Shown here: piece by piece, positions 7,078 through 15,724 of the stretch
How positions within the stretch are numbered: the stretch's first letter is position 1
Layout of the letters: every line of letters begins with the position of its first letter
Assembly (NCBI RefSeq): GCF_004023665.1
Contig: NZ_SAUF01000005.1
Coordinates: 806,001 to 870,000, forward strand
Direction: 5' to 3'
Origin: Afifella aestuarii
GTDB lineage: Bacteria > Pseudomonadota > Alphaproteobacteria > Rhizobiales > Afifellaceae
Length of the DNA stretch: 64,000 bases
Notes under the pieces: generated by a model
The model's input: only the letters and a program-made list of their open reading frames with translations
Database searches by the model: none
Told to the model about the DNA's origin: nothing
Program-made: the position numbers and the translations under genes

Positions 7078-8085
7078 CTATTTCAGCTTGGGAAGTTCAT
7101 CGGCGAGCATCTCGAGTGCCGAGATGTTGCGGATGGAGGGATCCATGGAATGGGCATCCATGACAAGAATCCGCCCCGCCTTGACGGCGTCCATTTCCTT
7201 GGCGACCGGATCCGTCTTGAGGAATTCGAGCTTCTTTTCGACGTCGTCGGCAGGAAAGCGGCGGCGGGTCATCTCGGCGACGACGATGATGTCGGGATTG
7301 GCCTTGGCGATCGTCTCCCAGCCAACGGTCGGCCATTCCTCGTCGCTTTGCACGACGTTGCGAACGCCGAGCTTTTCCATCATCCAGCCCGGAACGCCCT
7401 TGCGCCCGGCGACATAGGGATCGACGTCCATTTCGGCAGACGAAAACCAGAAGACCGCGGAAACGTCGTCCGCCTTCGCCTCTTTCGCTTTCTCCACGGC
7501 AACGGCTTCGCGCTCCGCAAGATCGCTGATGAGTGCCTCGCCCTCCGCCGTGACGTCGTGGATCTCCGCAAGTTCGCGGATCGCACGATAGAGGGCGTCG
7601 GTGCTGTACATCTCGAGCCTGGTGCCATCGACGCCAGCGGAATTGTCTTTCACGCAATCGGTCGGAAGGATGTAGGTCGGGATGCCGACGTCATGGAACT
7701 GCTCGCGGGTCCCGACAATTCCCTGCGGCCCGATATGCCACTCATAGGAAACCGCAACGAGGTCCGGCTTCTTGGCAACGACGCTTTCGAAACTTGGGTC
7801 GTTGTCCGCGAGCCGATCGATGCCGCTGTTGAGTTCGGCAAACTCCGGCAGCACATCGCTGAACCAGACTGAGGTCCCGACGACCTTGTCGCCAAGGCCG
7901 AGCGAGTAGAGAATCTCAGTCGCAGACTGGCCGACCGAGACATCGCGCTCAGGCGCAGCCTCGAACGTGATGGTTTGTCCACAATTGTCGATGCTCAGCG
8001 GGTAGCTGGTTTCGTTCGCATGCGCGGCGTCGATGAGCGAAAGACTGGCCAGTGCTGCAAGGCCGATCGCGGCGTTTCGGTGCAT
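7078..8085 (-). CDS. btuF: Cobalamin-binding periplasmic protein (BtuF/FecB type)
   Basis: The 335-residue class III binding protein has a signal peptide (MHRNAAIGLAALASLSLIDAAHA). It keeps the family pattern: the ERDVSVGQSATEILYSLGLGDKVVG opening with a strand-helix motif, VAKKPDLVAVS, a long linker helix, then NPDIIVVAEM and the closing AGRILVMDAHSMDPS segment. It captures ligand in the periplasm and docks on the BtuC-type permease. It is the first gene behind a cobalamin riboswitch, which supports B12 or a cobinamide as ligand. An AGGATAG sequence precedes the ATG. The 148-nt gap to the aptamer can hold the expression platform. Confidence 0.88.
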   Translation of the reverse strand: MHRNAAIGLAALASLSLIDAAHANETSYPLSIDNCGQTITFEAAPERDVSVGQSATEILYSLGLGDKVVGTSVWFSDVLPEFAELNSGIDRLADNDPSFESVVAKKPDLVAVSYEWHIGPQGIVGTREQFHDVGIPTYILPTDCVKDNSAGVDGTRLEMYSTDALYRAIRELAEIHDVTAEGEALISDLAEREAVAVEKAKEAKADDVSAVFWFSSAEMDVDPYVAGRKGVPGWMMEKLGVRNVVQSDEEWPTVGWETIAKANPDIIVVAEMTRRRFPADDVEKKLEFLKTDPVAKEMDAVKAGRILVMDAHSMDPSIRNISALEMLADELPKLK

Positions 8086-8612
8086 TGTGTCTGCTATCCT
8101 GGTTCCGAGAGAGAACCGCGGGGGCAGGCGGAATGGATTGCCCGAAAAGAGACTCGCGCATTGTCGTCGACGACAAGATTGTCATCTCGATCCTTCCCCC
8201 GACATCCCCGCCGGGTCTGGTTGCATGATGACGGCAGGTCTCTTGACTTGCGGGTCTCTGCTTCCCCGAGCCTTCCCAGGCGTTAGACGGTCTCCGTCGC
8301 ACGCCCAGTGGCATCGTTCGGGGTCGCTCTCCGCTCACAATTGCGGGGGCAGTCACGGATTTGGCGCCTACTGGCTACACCGCACCGTATTCCCTTTTCA
8401 CCCAGCGAAGTCTTCGTTTCGCTGGAAACCATCGACAGAGATAAAGGCTGGATGGTGTCGGAGTGTCAAGCCGGGTGCACGCCACATTCCGTCCCGGTTG
8501 CGCAGGCTCAAACAAGCCGGCGCGCCACGCCCGCGATCGCTCAGACACGCATCCTTCGGACTTCGGTCAGGTGGAGCCAAACGCCCCGCGTTCGCGGCCC
8601 CGCCCGATTCGC
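8086..8612. other. Leader and intergenic region of btuF, with palindromes
   Basis: This stretch holds no gene. On the minus strand it carries the cobalamin aptamer (separate entry) and its expression platform. A perfect 16-bp palindrome, TTGTCGTCGACGACAA at 8161-8176, sits in the leader between aptamer and start codon and can fold as a TCGA-capped hairpin. A second perfect 8-bp inverted repeat, CCAGCGAA (8402-8409) / TTCGCTGG (8418-8425), lies just 5' of the aptamer; it has no U-tract on either strand and could mark the end of the acyl-CoA synthetase transcript or the btu promoter region. Confidence 0.6.
8230..8392 (-). promoter_or_regulatory. Cobalamin riboswitch
   Basis: The minus strand shows the conserved cobalamin aptamer pieces in order. 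They are GGTGC at about 8386-8382, AAATCCGTG near 8362-8354, the TGCCCCCGCAA core at 8351-8341 followed by a TGTGAGCGG segment, the B12 box GCCACTGG around 8312-8305, a CCTGGGAAGGC strand near 8280-8270, and the closing AGAGACCTGCC at 8243-8233. The aptamer lies 148 nt ahead of btuF. Such elements shut off B12 uptake genes when adenosylcobalamin or another cobalamin is abundant. The terminal element reads GTCAAGAGACCTGCC where GCCAGGAGACCTGCC is usual, a small departure from consensus. Confidence 0.92.
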
Positions 8613-10130
8613 TTATGCTTGGCTGAGCAACCTGCGAAGTTCGATTTTGAGCACCTTGCCGTAATTGTTCTTCGGAAGCTCATCCAGAAAGACATAGTCC
8701 TTCGGGCGCTTGAAGCGGGCGATTTCCTCGCGGCAGAGCGCATCGAGTTCTTCGACATTCGGCGTGTTCTCCGGCGCGACGACGAAGGCGACGACGTCCT
8801 CACCCCATTCGGGGCTCGGCCGGCCGACGACAGACACTTCCTGAACGGCGGGATGCCGCAAGAGCACCTCTTCGACCTCGCGCGGATAGATGTTGGTGCC
8901 GCCGGAGATGATGACGTCTTTGGAGCGATCCATCAGCGTCAGGAAACCGTCCTCATCCATCACACCGACATCGCCAGTCCAGAGCCAGCCGTCGCGCAGA
9001 GTTTCCGCACTCGCCTTCTCGTTTTGCCAGTAGCCGGCCATGACGCTCGGACCGCGAACCAAAATCTCACCGCTCTCGCCAGGGGCGAGCGTATGACCAT
9101 CGCCGTCCGCCACCCGCACATCGACGCAGGATTGCGCGGTGCCGACGGAGCCGAGGCGTTCGTTCCAGCGCGGATGGCTCCTGTCGGCCACGAGATCGCG
9201 AGAGAGGGCCGTGATCGTCATCGGGCTTTCGCCCTGACCGTAGATCTGCACGAAGCGCGGTCCGAAAAGGGAAACCGCCTCTTCGATATCGGCGACGTAC
9301 ATCGGCCCGCCACCATAGACGATGGTCCGGATCCCCTCGCCGTCATAGCCGGTCGTCTTCGCGTGCTGGACGAGACGGCGGACCATGGTCGGCGCGGCGA
9401 ACAAGGACAGACTGCCGACCGAACCGGCTAGCGAAACGATTTCCGTCGCATCAAATCCACCTGATTTTGGAACGACATGGCGGGCACCGCGGAGAACGTA
9501 CATGAAGTTGTAGAGCCCCGCCCCATGCGACATCGGCGCGGCATAGAGCGCGGCATCCTCGGTGTGCACCTCGTCGACATCGACAAAATAGGCAAAGCTC
9601 ATCGCCTGCAGATTGGCGACCGAGAGCATGACGCCTTTCGGATTGCCGGTCGTGCCGGAGGTGTAGAAAAGCCAGGCGAGCGCATCCGACGACATCGCAT
9701 GTGGCGCGGCAAGCGGTTCGGCGGCAAGGAGCTCCTGGTACGCCGCGCCAGGCGCCGTGACCAGACGCACGCCCTCATCGAGCCGCTGCGCCAGCACCTC
9801 GTCTCCCTCAGAAATGAAGACGAGACCCGCTCCTGAATCCTTGACGATGTAGGCCGCCTCGCGCGGATGGAGCTTGTGGTTGATCGGCACGGCGGCCGCG
9901 CCGGCCCACCATACCCCATACATGATCTCCAGATACTCGGTCGAATTGGCCATGAAGATCGCGACCCGGTCTCCCGGTGAAACGCCATGCACCTCTTTGA
10001 GCGCGCGCCCGAGCCGTGCGGCCCGTTCGGCAAACTCTCCGTAGGTCGCCACAAGTTCATCACCACGCAAAAGCGCCGGTGCTTCGGGCATGCGCCGCGC
10101 CGTGCGAAGAAGCCAGTCCGCGAGGTTCAT
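8613..10130 (-). CDS. Acyl-CoA synthetase (AMP-forming)
   Basis: The 505-residue ANL-superfamily ligase has the P-loop LFYTSGTTGNPKGVMLS, the adenylate motif YGQGES, the hinge TGDVGVMDEDGFLTLMDRSKDVIISGG, and a catalytic Lys in the C-terminal PKNNYGKVLKIE. It activates a carboxylic acid as acyl-AMP and then acyl-CoA in the cytoplasm. Its start lies 3 nt behind the thiolase stop, making it the last gene of the long TRAP/Hyu operon. This pairing suggests it activates the oxo-acid or carboxylate that the thiolase then cleaves. The exact substrate cannot be read from sequence. Confidence 0.9.
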   Translation of the reverse strand: MNLADWLLRTARRMPEAPALLRGDELVATYGEFAERAARLGRALKEVHGVSPGDRVAIFMANSTEYLEIMYGVWWAGAAAVPINHKLHPREAAYIVKDSGAGLVFISEGDEVLAQRLDEGVRLVTAPGAAYQELLAAEPLAAPHAMSSDALAWLFYTSGTTGNPKGVMLSVANLQAMSFAYFVDVDEVHTEDAALYAAPMSHGAGLYNFMYVLRGARHVVPKSGGFDATEIVSLAGSVGSLSLFAAPTMVRRLVQHAKTTGYDGEGIRTIVYGGGPMYVADIEEAVSLFGPRFVQIYGQGESPMTITALSRDLVADRSHPRWNERLGSVGTAQSCVDVRVADGDGHTLAPGESGEILVRGPSVMAGYWQNEKASAETLRDGWLWTGDVGVMDEDGFLTLMDRSKDVIISGGTNIYPREVEEVLLRHPAVQEVSVVGRPSPEWGEDVVAFVVAPENTPNVEELDALCREEIARFKRPKDYVFLDELPKNNYGKVLKIELRRLLSQA

Positions 10131-10133
10131 GGG

Positions 10134-11294
10134 TCAGACCTCCAAAGGCTCGAGGATCGAAACGTAACTGGCAACGGCGCCTCCACCCATGTTGAAGCAG
10201 AGGCCGAGTTTCGGATCGGCGAGCTGCATGTCCGCCGCTTCCCCAGTGAGCTGACGGGCGGCCATGACGTGCATGGAAACGCCCGTCGCGCCAACGGGAT
10301 GGCCCTTGGCCTTCAGGCCGCCCGAACGGTTGATCGGCAGCCTGCCGTCCTTGTGCGTGACGCCGTCCGTAACGAGGGCACCCGCCTCGCCGGGGCGCGC
10401 CAGCCCCATCGCCTCCATCGTCATCAGCTCGGCTATGGTGAAGCAGTCATGCACCTCCGCGAAGGAGATGTCGTCGACGGAGACTGCGGCGGCCGCATAA
10501 GCCTGCCGAAACGCTTCGGCCGGCCCTTCGAGCCGCGTCAGATCCTTGGCTGAAAGCGGTAGATAGTCGTTCACCTGCACGCGGGCGCGGAAGCTGACGG
10601 CCTTCTTGAACTCGCCGGCGCGGTCGGCACGGCAGACGACGATCGCCGCCGCGCCGTCGGAGACGAGCGAGCAATCCGTCTTCTTCAGCGGCTCCGCGAT
10701 CATCGGGTTCTTTTCGGAAACCTCGCTGCAAAAGGCGAAGTCGAGCGGCTTCCTGAGCTGAGCCAGCGGATTGTCGACAGCGTTTGCATGGTTCTTCACC
10801 GCAATCCGCGCCATTGCCTCGCTCGGGTCGCCGAAACGCTCGCGATAGGCACGGGCGAAGCGGGCGAAAATCTCCGGGAAGGAGACGCCCGCCTCCTCCT
10901 TCTGGTAGCTCGCCGCGCCGAGGGAGGCGGTCACTTGTGCACCCGGCAGATGGGTCATCTTCTCCGCCCCGGCGACGAGAGCGACATCGATCCGCCCGGC
11001 CTCGATCGCGTCGATTGCCGCATAAATCGCGGCCGAGCCCGAGGCGCAGGCATTTTCGAGCCGCGTCGCGGGCTTGAAGCGCATGCCCTCGCCCGCCCCG
11101 AGCACCATGGAGGATGCAAACCCGTCCGCCACCATGCCGGCGTTGAAATGGCCGAGAAAGGTCGCGTCGACGTCCTCGCCGCCGATGCCCGCATCAGCGA
11201 GTGCCTCCGAGACCGCAGCCCGGACGAGCCCTTCGAAGGACAGCTCGGATTTTCCGAAAGCCGTGTGGCCCCAGCCGACGATCGCAACATTCAT
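10134..11294 (-). CDS. Thiolase family protein (SCP-x / acetyl-CoA acetyltransferase type)
   Basis: The 386-residue protein opens with MNVAIVGWGHTAFGK and carries the nucleophilic cysteine in ENACASGSAAIYAA. EVHDCFTIAE follows, then NRSGGLKAKGHPVGATG with the conserved His, and CFNMGGGAVA with the distal Cys. This is the SCP-x-like thiolase branch, which cleaves beta-ketoacyl-CoA. An earlier ATG at 11300 exists, but only the one at 11294 is properly spaced from GAGGG. The gene lies between the HpcH aldolase and the acyl-CoA synthetase. The natural reading is thiolysis of a CoA-activated beta-keto acid made by this operon. Confidence 0.9.
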   Translation of the reverse strand: MNVAIVGWGHTAFGKSELSFEGLVRAAVSEALADAGIGGEDVDATFLGHFNAGMVADGFASSMVLGAGEGMRFKPATRLENACASGSAAIYAAIDAIEAGRIDVALVAGAEKMTHLPGAQVTASLGAASYQKEEAGVSFPEIFARFARAYRERFGDPSEAMARIAVKNHANAVDNPLAQLRKPLDFAFCSEVSEKNPMIAEPLKKTDCSLVSDGAAAIVVCRADRAGEFKKAVSFRARVQVNDYLPLSAKDLTRLEGPAEAFRQAYAAAAVSVDDISFAEVHDCFTIAELMTMEAMGLARPGEAGALVTDGVTHKDGRLPINRSGGLKAKGHPVGATGVSMHVMAARQLTGEAADMQLADPKLGLCFNMGGGAVASYVSILEPLEV

Positions 11295-11340
11295 TGTCAT
11301 GCCCTCATTCGAGACGTCTGTTCGGCAAAGATGCCAGCTC

Positions 11341-12093
11341 TCAATCGATCGCGAGCGCCGCGGCGGCACCGGCCCTCAGAAACCCCTGGTCGGTCTTGAC
11401 AAGGAAGAAGCTCGCACCCGCTCCCTCCCAGTCCGGGATCTCTTTGGCGCGGCCGACAAACATGCCCGTGCGCGCCCCATCCCCGATGGCAACCGCAACG
11501 ATCTTCCGACAGAGCGCGCGAAGCTCATCCGATCCCGCCTCCAGACCAGAGGCAATGCCGAGATCGACCGGGCCGACGAAGAGACCGTCGACGCCTGGAA
11601 CGGCAGCAATCTCGGCGGCTGCAGCAGCGCCGTCCGGATCCTCGATCTGGCAGATGAGCACGCTCTCCCTGGCCGAAAGCTCAAAATGTTCGGCGACGCT
11701 GCGCTGCCCATAGCCGGCCGCTGGCGTCGACGGCGAGAAGCCGCGTCCGTCCTGCCCGAAACGCATCGCGGCCGCGATCGCCGTCGCCTCCTCCGGCGAG
11801 TGCACATGCGGCGCCATCACGCCGGCAGCGCCGCAATCGAGCACGGTCATCGTCCATTCGAGGCTCGCGACCGGCACGCGCACGACCACCGGAATGCGGG
11901 CGGCCCGCGCCGCCAGCAGACAGAGGTCGATCGCCTCGCGCCCGAGCGCGGCGTGTTCGGCATCGAGCACCAGGAAGTCGAGCCCGACCGAGCCGAGAAT
12001 CTCGATCACCGCCGGGCTCGGCGTCTTGACGAAAGTGCCGACGAGCCGCTCGCCGTCCTTCAGACGGGTGGCGAAGTCCGCATTGACCTTCAT
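11341..12093 (-). CDS. HpcH/HpaI family aldolase
   Basis: The 250-residue class II aldolase has the TIM-barrel landmarks GTFVKTPSPAVIEILGSVGLDFLVLDAEHA, VVVRVP, VMAPHVHSPEEA, the metal-binding CQIEDPDG segment and LFVGPVDLGIASG. Members reversibly split 2-oxo-4-hydroxy acids to pyruvate plus an aldehyde, or release glyoxylate or oxaloacetate fragments. The start is the ATG at 12091-12093. It sits 8 nt behind hyuB and 46 nt before the thiolase in the same operon. It could cut a hydroxy-oxo-acid intermediate; the substrate is not predictable here. Confidence 0.9.
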   Translation of the reverse strand: MKVNADFATRLKDGERLVGTFVKTPSPAVIEILGSVGLDFLVLDAEHAALGREAIDLCLLAARAARIPVVVRVPVASLEWTMTVLDCGAAGVMAPHVHSPEEATAIAAAMRFGQDGRGFSPSTPAAGYGQRSVAEHFELSARESVLICQIEDPDGAAAAAEIAAVPGVDGLFVGPVDLGIASGLEAGSDELRALCRKIVAVAIGDGARTGMFVGRAKEIPDWEGAGASFFLVKTDQGFLRAGAAAALAID

Positions 12094-12101
12094 CACGGCG
12101 C

Positions 12102-13646
12102 TCAGGCTCCGAAGCCGCCGCCACCGGGCGTCACCATGAAGACCTCGTCGTCCGGCTGCATCTCCATCTTGCGCGTGTCGAGAACCGATTTGCCGTTGAT
12201 CTCGAAGCGGCCGGGCGAACCGTCGCTGCCGCCCTTCAGGCCTTCCGGCGCAGACTTCAGTCGGCTCGGAATGGTGTTGAGGAGCCACGGCGTCTTGGTG
12301 CGCATGCGATAGCCGATGCGCTGGCCGTCGCCACCCGGCTGGGCGCCCTTGCCGCCCGTGCCACGTTCCAGTTCCTTGCAGGTGAAGGCGATCGGATAGG
12401 AGGCTTCCAACACCTCGACCGGCACCGCCGCGACGCCCGTCGGATAGCAAATGGCCGAGAGACCAGGCTTCGTCGCACGCGCGCCCATGCCGCCAGAGTA
12501 ATTGAACATGGAGCTGATGAAGGGCCGCCCGTTCGCATCGCGGCCCTGGATCTGCACGGTCCAGACGGCGCCGGAGCCTTCCGCCACCACCCGGTCGGGA
12601 GCGACTTCGGAGAGCGCCTTCAAGATCGGGAACGGCACATACATGCCGACGACGTGGCGGGCATTCACCGGCGAGGGATAGCGCGCATTGACGATGCATT
12701 CCTCCGGCAGCGCGAGCTTGATCGGCGCCAGGCTGCCGGCGTTGTTCGGCAGGTCCGGATTGAGCGTGGAGCGCACCGCGAAGGTCGCGTAGGCATGCGT
12801 ATAGGCCGGCACGACGTTGATGCCCGATGATGCGGGCCTCGAAGAGCCGGCAAAATCGATGGTGATCTCGCCCGCCTCGGCGTCGACCGTGACGGCGGTC
12901 TTCAGCTCGACCGTCTGCCCCCCCGGCACGTCGAAACTCGAAGCGCCGTGATAGGTGCCGCCCGGAAGCTTGCGGATCGCCTCGCGCATCGCCGTCTCAG
13001 AACGGGAGATGATTTCTTCCGAGAGGTCGGAGATGTCGTCGAGGCCGTAGCGGTCGCAGAGCGCGTTGAGGCGTTCAGACGCGATCATGCCGCTCGAAAC
13101 CTGCGCCCCGAGATCGCCGAGAAGCGCATCTGGCGTGCGGACGTTGCGCTTGATCATCTGGAAGAGCGTCTCGTTCGGCTTGCCGGCCTCGTAGAGCTTC
13201 ATGACTGGGATCCACAGCCCCTCCTCGTGGATGTCGCGCGCGCCGGAGCCGATGCCGTAGCCGCCGATATCCGTGTGGTGGATGGTGGAGCCGGCATAGG
13301 CGATGATCCGGTCGCCGCGGAAGATCGGCGACAGCACGGTAATGTCGAAGAAGTGGCCGGCCGACATCCACGGATCGTTGGTGATGAGGACGTCGCCCGG
13401 CTTGAGGCTGTCGACGTCGATCTCGCTCAGAAGATTGCGGGCCGCCGCCGCGAGCGAATTGATGTGGCCCGGCGTTCCGGTCACCGCCTGGGCGACCATG
13501 CGTGCCTTCTCGTCGAAGAGGCCATTGGCGAGATCGCCCGCCTCGCGCACGATCGGGCTGAAGGCGATGCGCTGGAGCGCGCGCGCCTGCTCGGAAACGA
13601 TCCCGATGAGATTGCTCCAGAGGATTTGCAGTTCGACGCCGTCCAT
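12102..13646 (-). CDS. hyuB: Hydantoinase B / oxoprolinase beta-type subunit
   Basis: The 514-residue protein of the HyuB family begins MDGVELQILWSNLIGIVSEQARALQRIAFSPIVREAGDLANGLFD. It contains DVLITNDPWMSAGHFFDITVLSPIF, GGYGIGSGARDIHEEGLWIP, and ends with DDEVFMVTPGGGGFGA, all family hallmarks. HyuA/HyuB pairs are ATP-dependent hydantoinases, 5-oxoprolinases, or relatives of acetone/acetophenone carboxylases. The start codon overlaps the hyuA stop (TGATG), implying translational coupling. The family also includes carboxylases, so ring opening and ketone carboxylation both remain possible. Confidence 0.93.
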   Translation of the reverse strand: MDGVELQILWSNLIGIVSEQARALQRIAFSPIVREAGDLANGLFDEKARMVAQAVTGTPGHINSLAAAARNLLSEIDVDSLKPGDVLITNDPWMSAGHFFDITVLSPIFRGDRIIAYAGSTIHHTDIGGYGIGSGARDIHEEGLWIPVMKLYEAGKPNETLFQMIKRNVRTPDALLGDLGAQVSSGMIASERLNALCDRYGLDDISDLSEEIISRSETAMREAIRKLPGGTYHGASSFDVPGGQTVELKTAVTVDAEAGEITIDFAGSSRPASSGINVVPAYTHAYATFAVRSTLNPDLPNNAGSLAPIKLALPEECIVNARYPSPVNARHVVGMYVPFPILKALSEVAPDRVVAEGSGAVWTVQIQGRDANGRPFISSMFNYSGGMGARATKPGLSAICYPTGVAAVPVEVLEASYPIAFTCKELERGTGGKGAQPGGDGQRIGYRMRTKTPWLLNTIPSRLKSAPEGLKGGSDGSPGRFEINGKSVLDTRKMEMQPDDEVFMVTPGGGGFGA

Positions 13647-15724
13647 CAGTCGCTGTCCTTCTTCTTCTCGGCAACCAGGCTGCCGGTCTCGTGCACGCCG
13701 AGGGTCCAGCCCTCGAGGATGAAGATCGTGGTTTCCCGTTCTTCGATGATCGCGGGGCCGACGACTTCGTCTTCCCGAGTGAGCTGTCGGCGCTGATAGA
13801 TCGGCACATCGCGAGGCTCGCCATGGAGCCAGACGGTACGGGTCGGAACGGCCTCGGCGTATGAGCCGGTGCCGGCGGTCGCGGTCTTGCGTTCCGGCTT
13901 CAGGCCGCTGCCGGTCACGCGCCAGTTGACGACCTCAATGGCGATGTCGTCGAGCTTGAGGCCATACTGGGCCTCGTATTCCGTCTCGAAGAGATCGCGG
14001 ATGGCGGCGGTATCCCGCGCGGCGCGCGGATCGCCCGGCAGATCGATCCTGAGCTCGGACTGCTGGCCGAGGTAACGCATGTCGACGGAAAAGGTGAAGT
14101 TGAGGTCTTCCTCGCGGATGCCGGCCTCTTTCAGAGCTTCGCGGCTCTCATCGACCATCGCCTGAAGCGTCGCGTCGACCGCCTCCCAGTCGAGCGCGTC
14201 GAGGAGAGAGACGAGGCTTTTCACGAGATCGATTTGCGCCGGCGTGACGAGCGTGCCGAAAGCGGAAAGCACGCTCGCAAGGGGCGGGTAGATGATCTTC
14301 TCGCCGTCGACGAGTTCGGCGACCATACAGGCATGGACCGGACCGGCGCCGCCGAAAGCGAGAAGCGGCAGGCCGCGATAATCGATGCCACGATCGGTGG
14401 CGTGCGTGCGGGTCGCCGCCGCCATCTGCTCACAGACGACTTCGAAAACGCCCCAGGCAGCTTTCTCGGCGGAGAGGCCGAGCTTCTCGCCGAGCGCGCC
14501 AAGCGCCTTGCGGGCGCCGGCAGCATCGAGCTTCATGTCGCCCCCAAGGAAGCGATCCGGATCGATGATGCCGAGGACGACGTCGGCGTCGGTGACGCAA
14601 GGGTTCTCGCCGCCACGACCATATGAGACCGGGCCCGGGATGGAGCCGGCGCTCTCCGGGCCGGTCTTGAGGAGCCCCAGCGCATCGATGGAGGCGATCG
14701 AGCCACCGCCGGCGCCGATCTCGATCATGTCGATCGACGGCACCGTGATCGGCATGCCGGAGCCTGGCTTGAAGCGGTAGCGCCGATCGACCTCGAAGGT
14801 GCCGGTGACGAGCGGCTCGTGGCCCTGGATGAGGCAGGCCTTCGCAGTCGTGCCGCCCATGTCGAAGGAGATGAGGTCCGGAATGCCGAAGAGACGCGAG
14901 AAGTAGCAGGCGACGAGCGCGCCGGCAGCCGGGCCGGACTCGATCATCCGTACGGGGAAGCGCCCTGCCCGCTCGGCCCCGATGACACCCCCGTTCGACA
15001 GCATGATCAGCGGCTGCTGGGAGAAGCCGCGCGTGTCGAGCTCCTCGATGAGCGCGGTCAGATAAGGACGCGTGATCGGCACCGTGTAGGCATTGATGGC
15101 AACTGTCGAGGCGCGCAGATATTCGCGCATCTGCGGGGCGATCTCGCTGGACACCGAGACGTAGATCTCCGGCGCCTCTGCGGCAAAAATCTTTCGCACC
15201 GCTTCTTCGTTCTCGCCATTGCGGTAGGCATTGAGGAGGCAGACGGCGACGGAAACGATGCCCGCCTTGCGGCATTCGGCGATGGTCTTGCGAACCTCAT
15301 CCGCATCGACCGCCTTCTCCACCGTGCCGTCGGCGAAGACACGCTCGTTGAGCGTGAAGGTCCGCTCCGACGGGATCAGCGGCTCGGCGAACTCGATCTG
15401 CGGATCGTACATGTCATAGCGGTGCTCTTCGCGGATATAGAGGATGTCGCGAAAGCCCTCGGTGAGAACGAGACCGACTGGCGGCCCCTTGCGCTCGATC
15501 AGCGCGTTGGTGACGACGGTCGTCGCATGCACCACGACATCGTCGATGTCCTTCGGGCCGACACCGGCGCGGCCACAAACGAGGTCCACGCCTCGAAAGA
15601 ACCCTTCCAGAAGATCTCCATGCGTTGTCAGCGTCTTATCGACGAAGCTTCGTCCGTCGGAGGCAAGCAGGACCGCATCGGTGAACGTGCCGCCGATGTC
15701 GATCGCCAGCGAAAATCGCGTCAT
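13646..15724 (-). CDS. hyuA: Hydantoinase A / oxoprolinase alpha-type subunit
   Basis: The 692-residue HyuA-family ATPase starts MTRFSLAIDIGGTFTDAVLL, with the DIGGTFTD phosphate-binding motif of the ASKHA-like fold. It includes VVHATTVVTNALIERKG, FDMGGTTAKACLI (second phosphate loop), GAGGGSIASID, DRGIDYRGLPLLAFGGAGPVHA and C-terminal EERETTIFILEGW. It supplies ATP-driven activation of the carbonyl substrate to the HyuB partner. The ATG overlaps the upstream iclR stop by 4 nt; a longer frame starting at 15742 lies inside iclR and is unlikely. The length is normal for the single-chain HyuA branch. Confidence 0.93.
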   Translation of the reverse strand: MTRFSLAIDIGGTFTDAVLLASDGRSFVDKTLTTHGDLLEGFFRGVDLVCGRAGVGPKDIDDVVVHATTVVTNALIERKGPPVGLVLTEGFRDILYIREEHRYDMYDPQIEFAEPLIPSERTFTLNERVFADGTVEKAVDADEVRKTIAECRKAGIVSVAVCLLNAYRNGENEEAVRKIFAAEAPEIYVSVSSEIAPQMREYLRASTVAINAYTVPITRPYLTALIEELDTRGFSQQPLIMLSNGGVIGAERAGRFPVRMIESGPAAGALVACYFSRLFGIPDLISFDMGGTTAKACLIQGHEPLVTGTFEVDRRYRFKPGSGMPITVPSIDMIEIGAGGGSIASIDALGLLKTGPESAGSIPGPVSYGRGGENPCVTDADVVLGIIDPDRFLGGDMKLDAAGARKALGALGEKLGLSAEKAAWGVFEVVCEQMAAATRTHATDRGIDYRGLPLLAFGGAGPVHACMVAELVDGEKIIYPPLASVLSAFGTLVTPAQIDLVKSLVSLLDALDWEAVDATLQAMVDESREALKEAGIREEDLNFTFSVDMRYLGQQSELRIDLPGDPRAARDTAAIRDLFETEYEAQYGLKLDDIAIEVVNWRVTGSGLKPERKTATAGTGSYAEAVPTRTVWLHGEPRDVPIYQRRQLTREDEVVGPAIIEERETTIFILEGWTLGVHETGSLVAEKKKDSD

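Noticed and set aside
5857-7872. 671-codon open frame on the plus strand across the btu genes
   Set aside because: It is antisense to btuD, btuC and btuF, which have complete family motifs; its translation is Arg/Asp/His-rich and without any family, as expected from the shadow of GC-rich genes.
8402-8425. Perfect 8-bp hairpin taken for a Rho-independent terminator of the acyl-CoA synthetase gene
   Set aside because: No T-run follows on either strand, so it is only noted as a hairpin in the intergenic region.
11074-12312. 412-codon plus-strand frame
   Set aside because: It is antisense to the thiolase, HpcH aldolase and hyuB genes; composition is that of a shadow frame.
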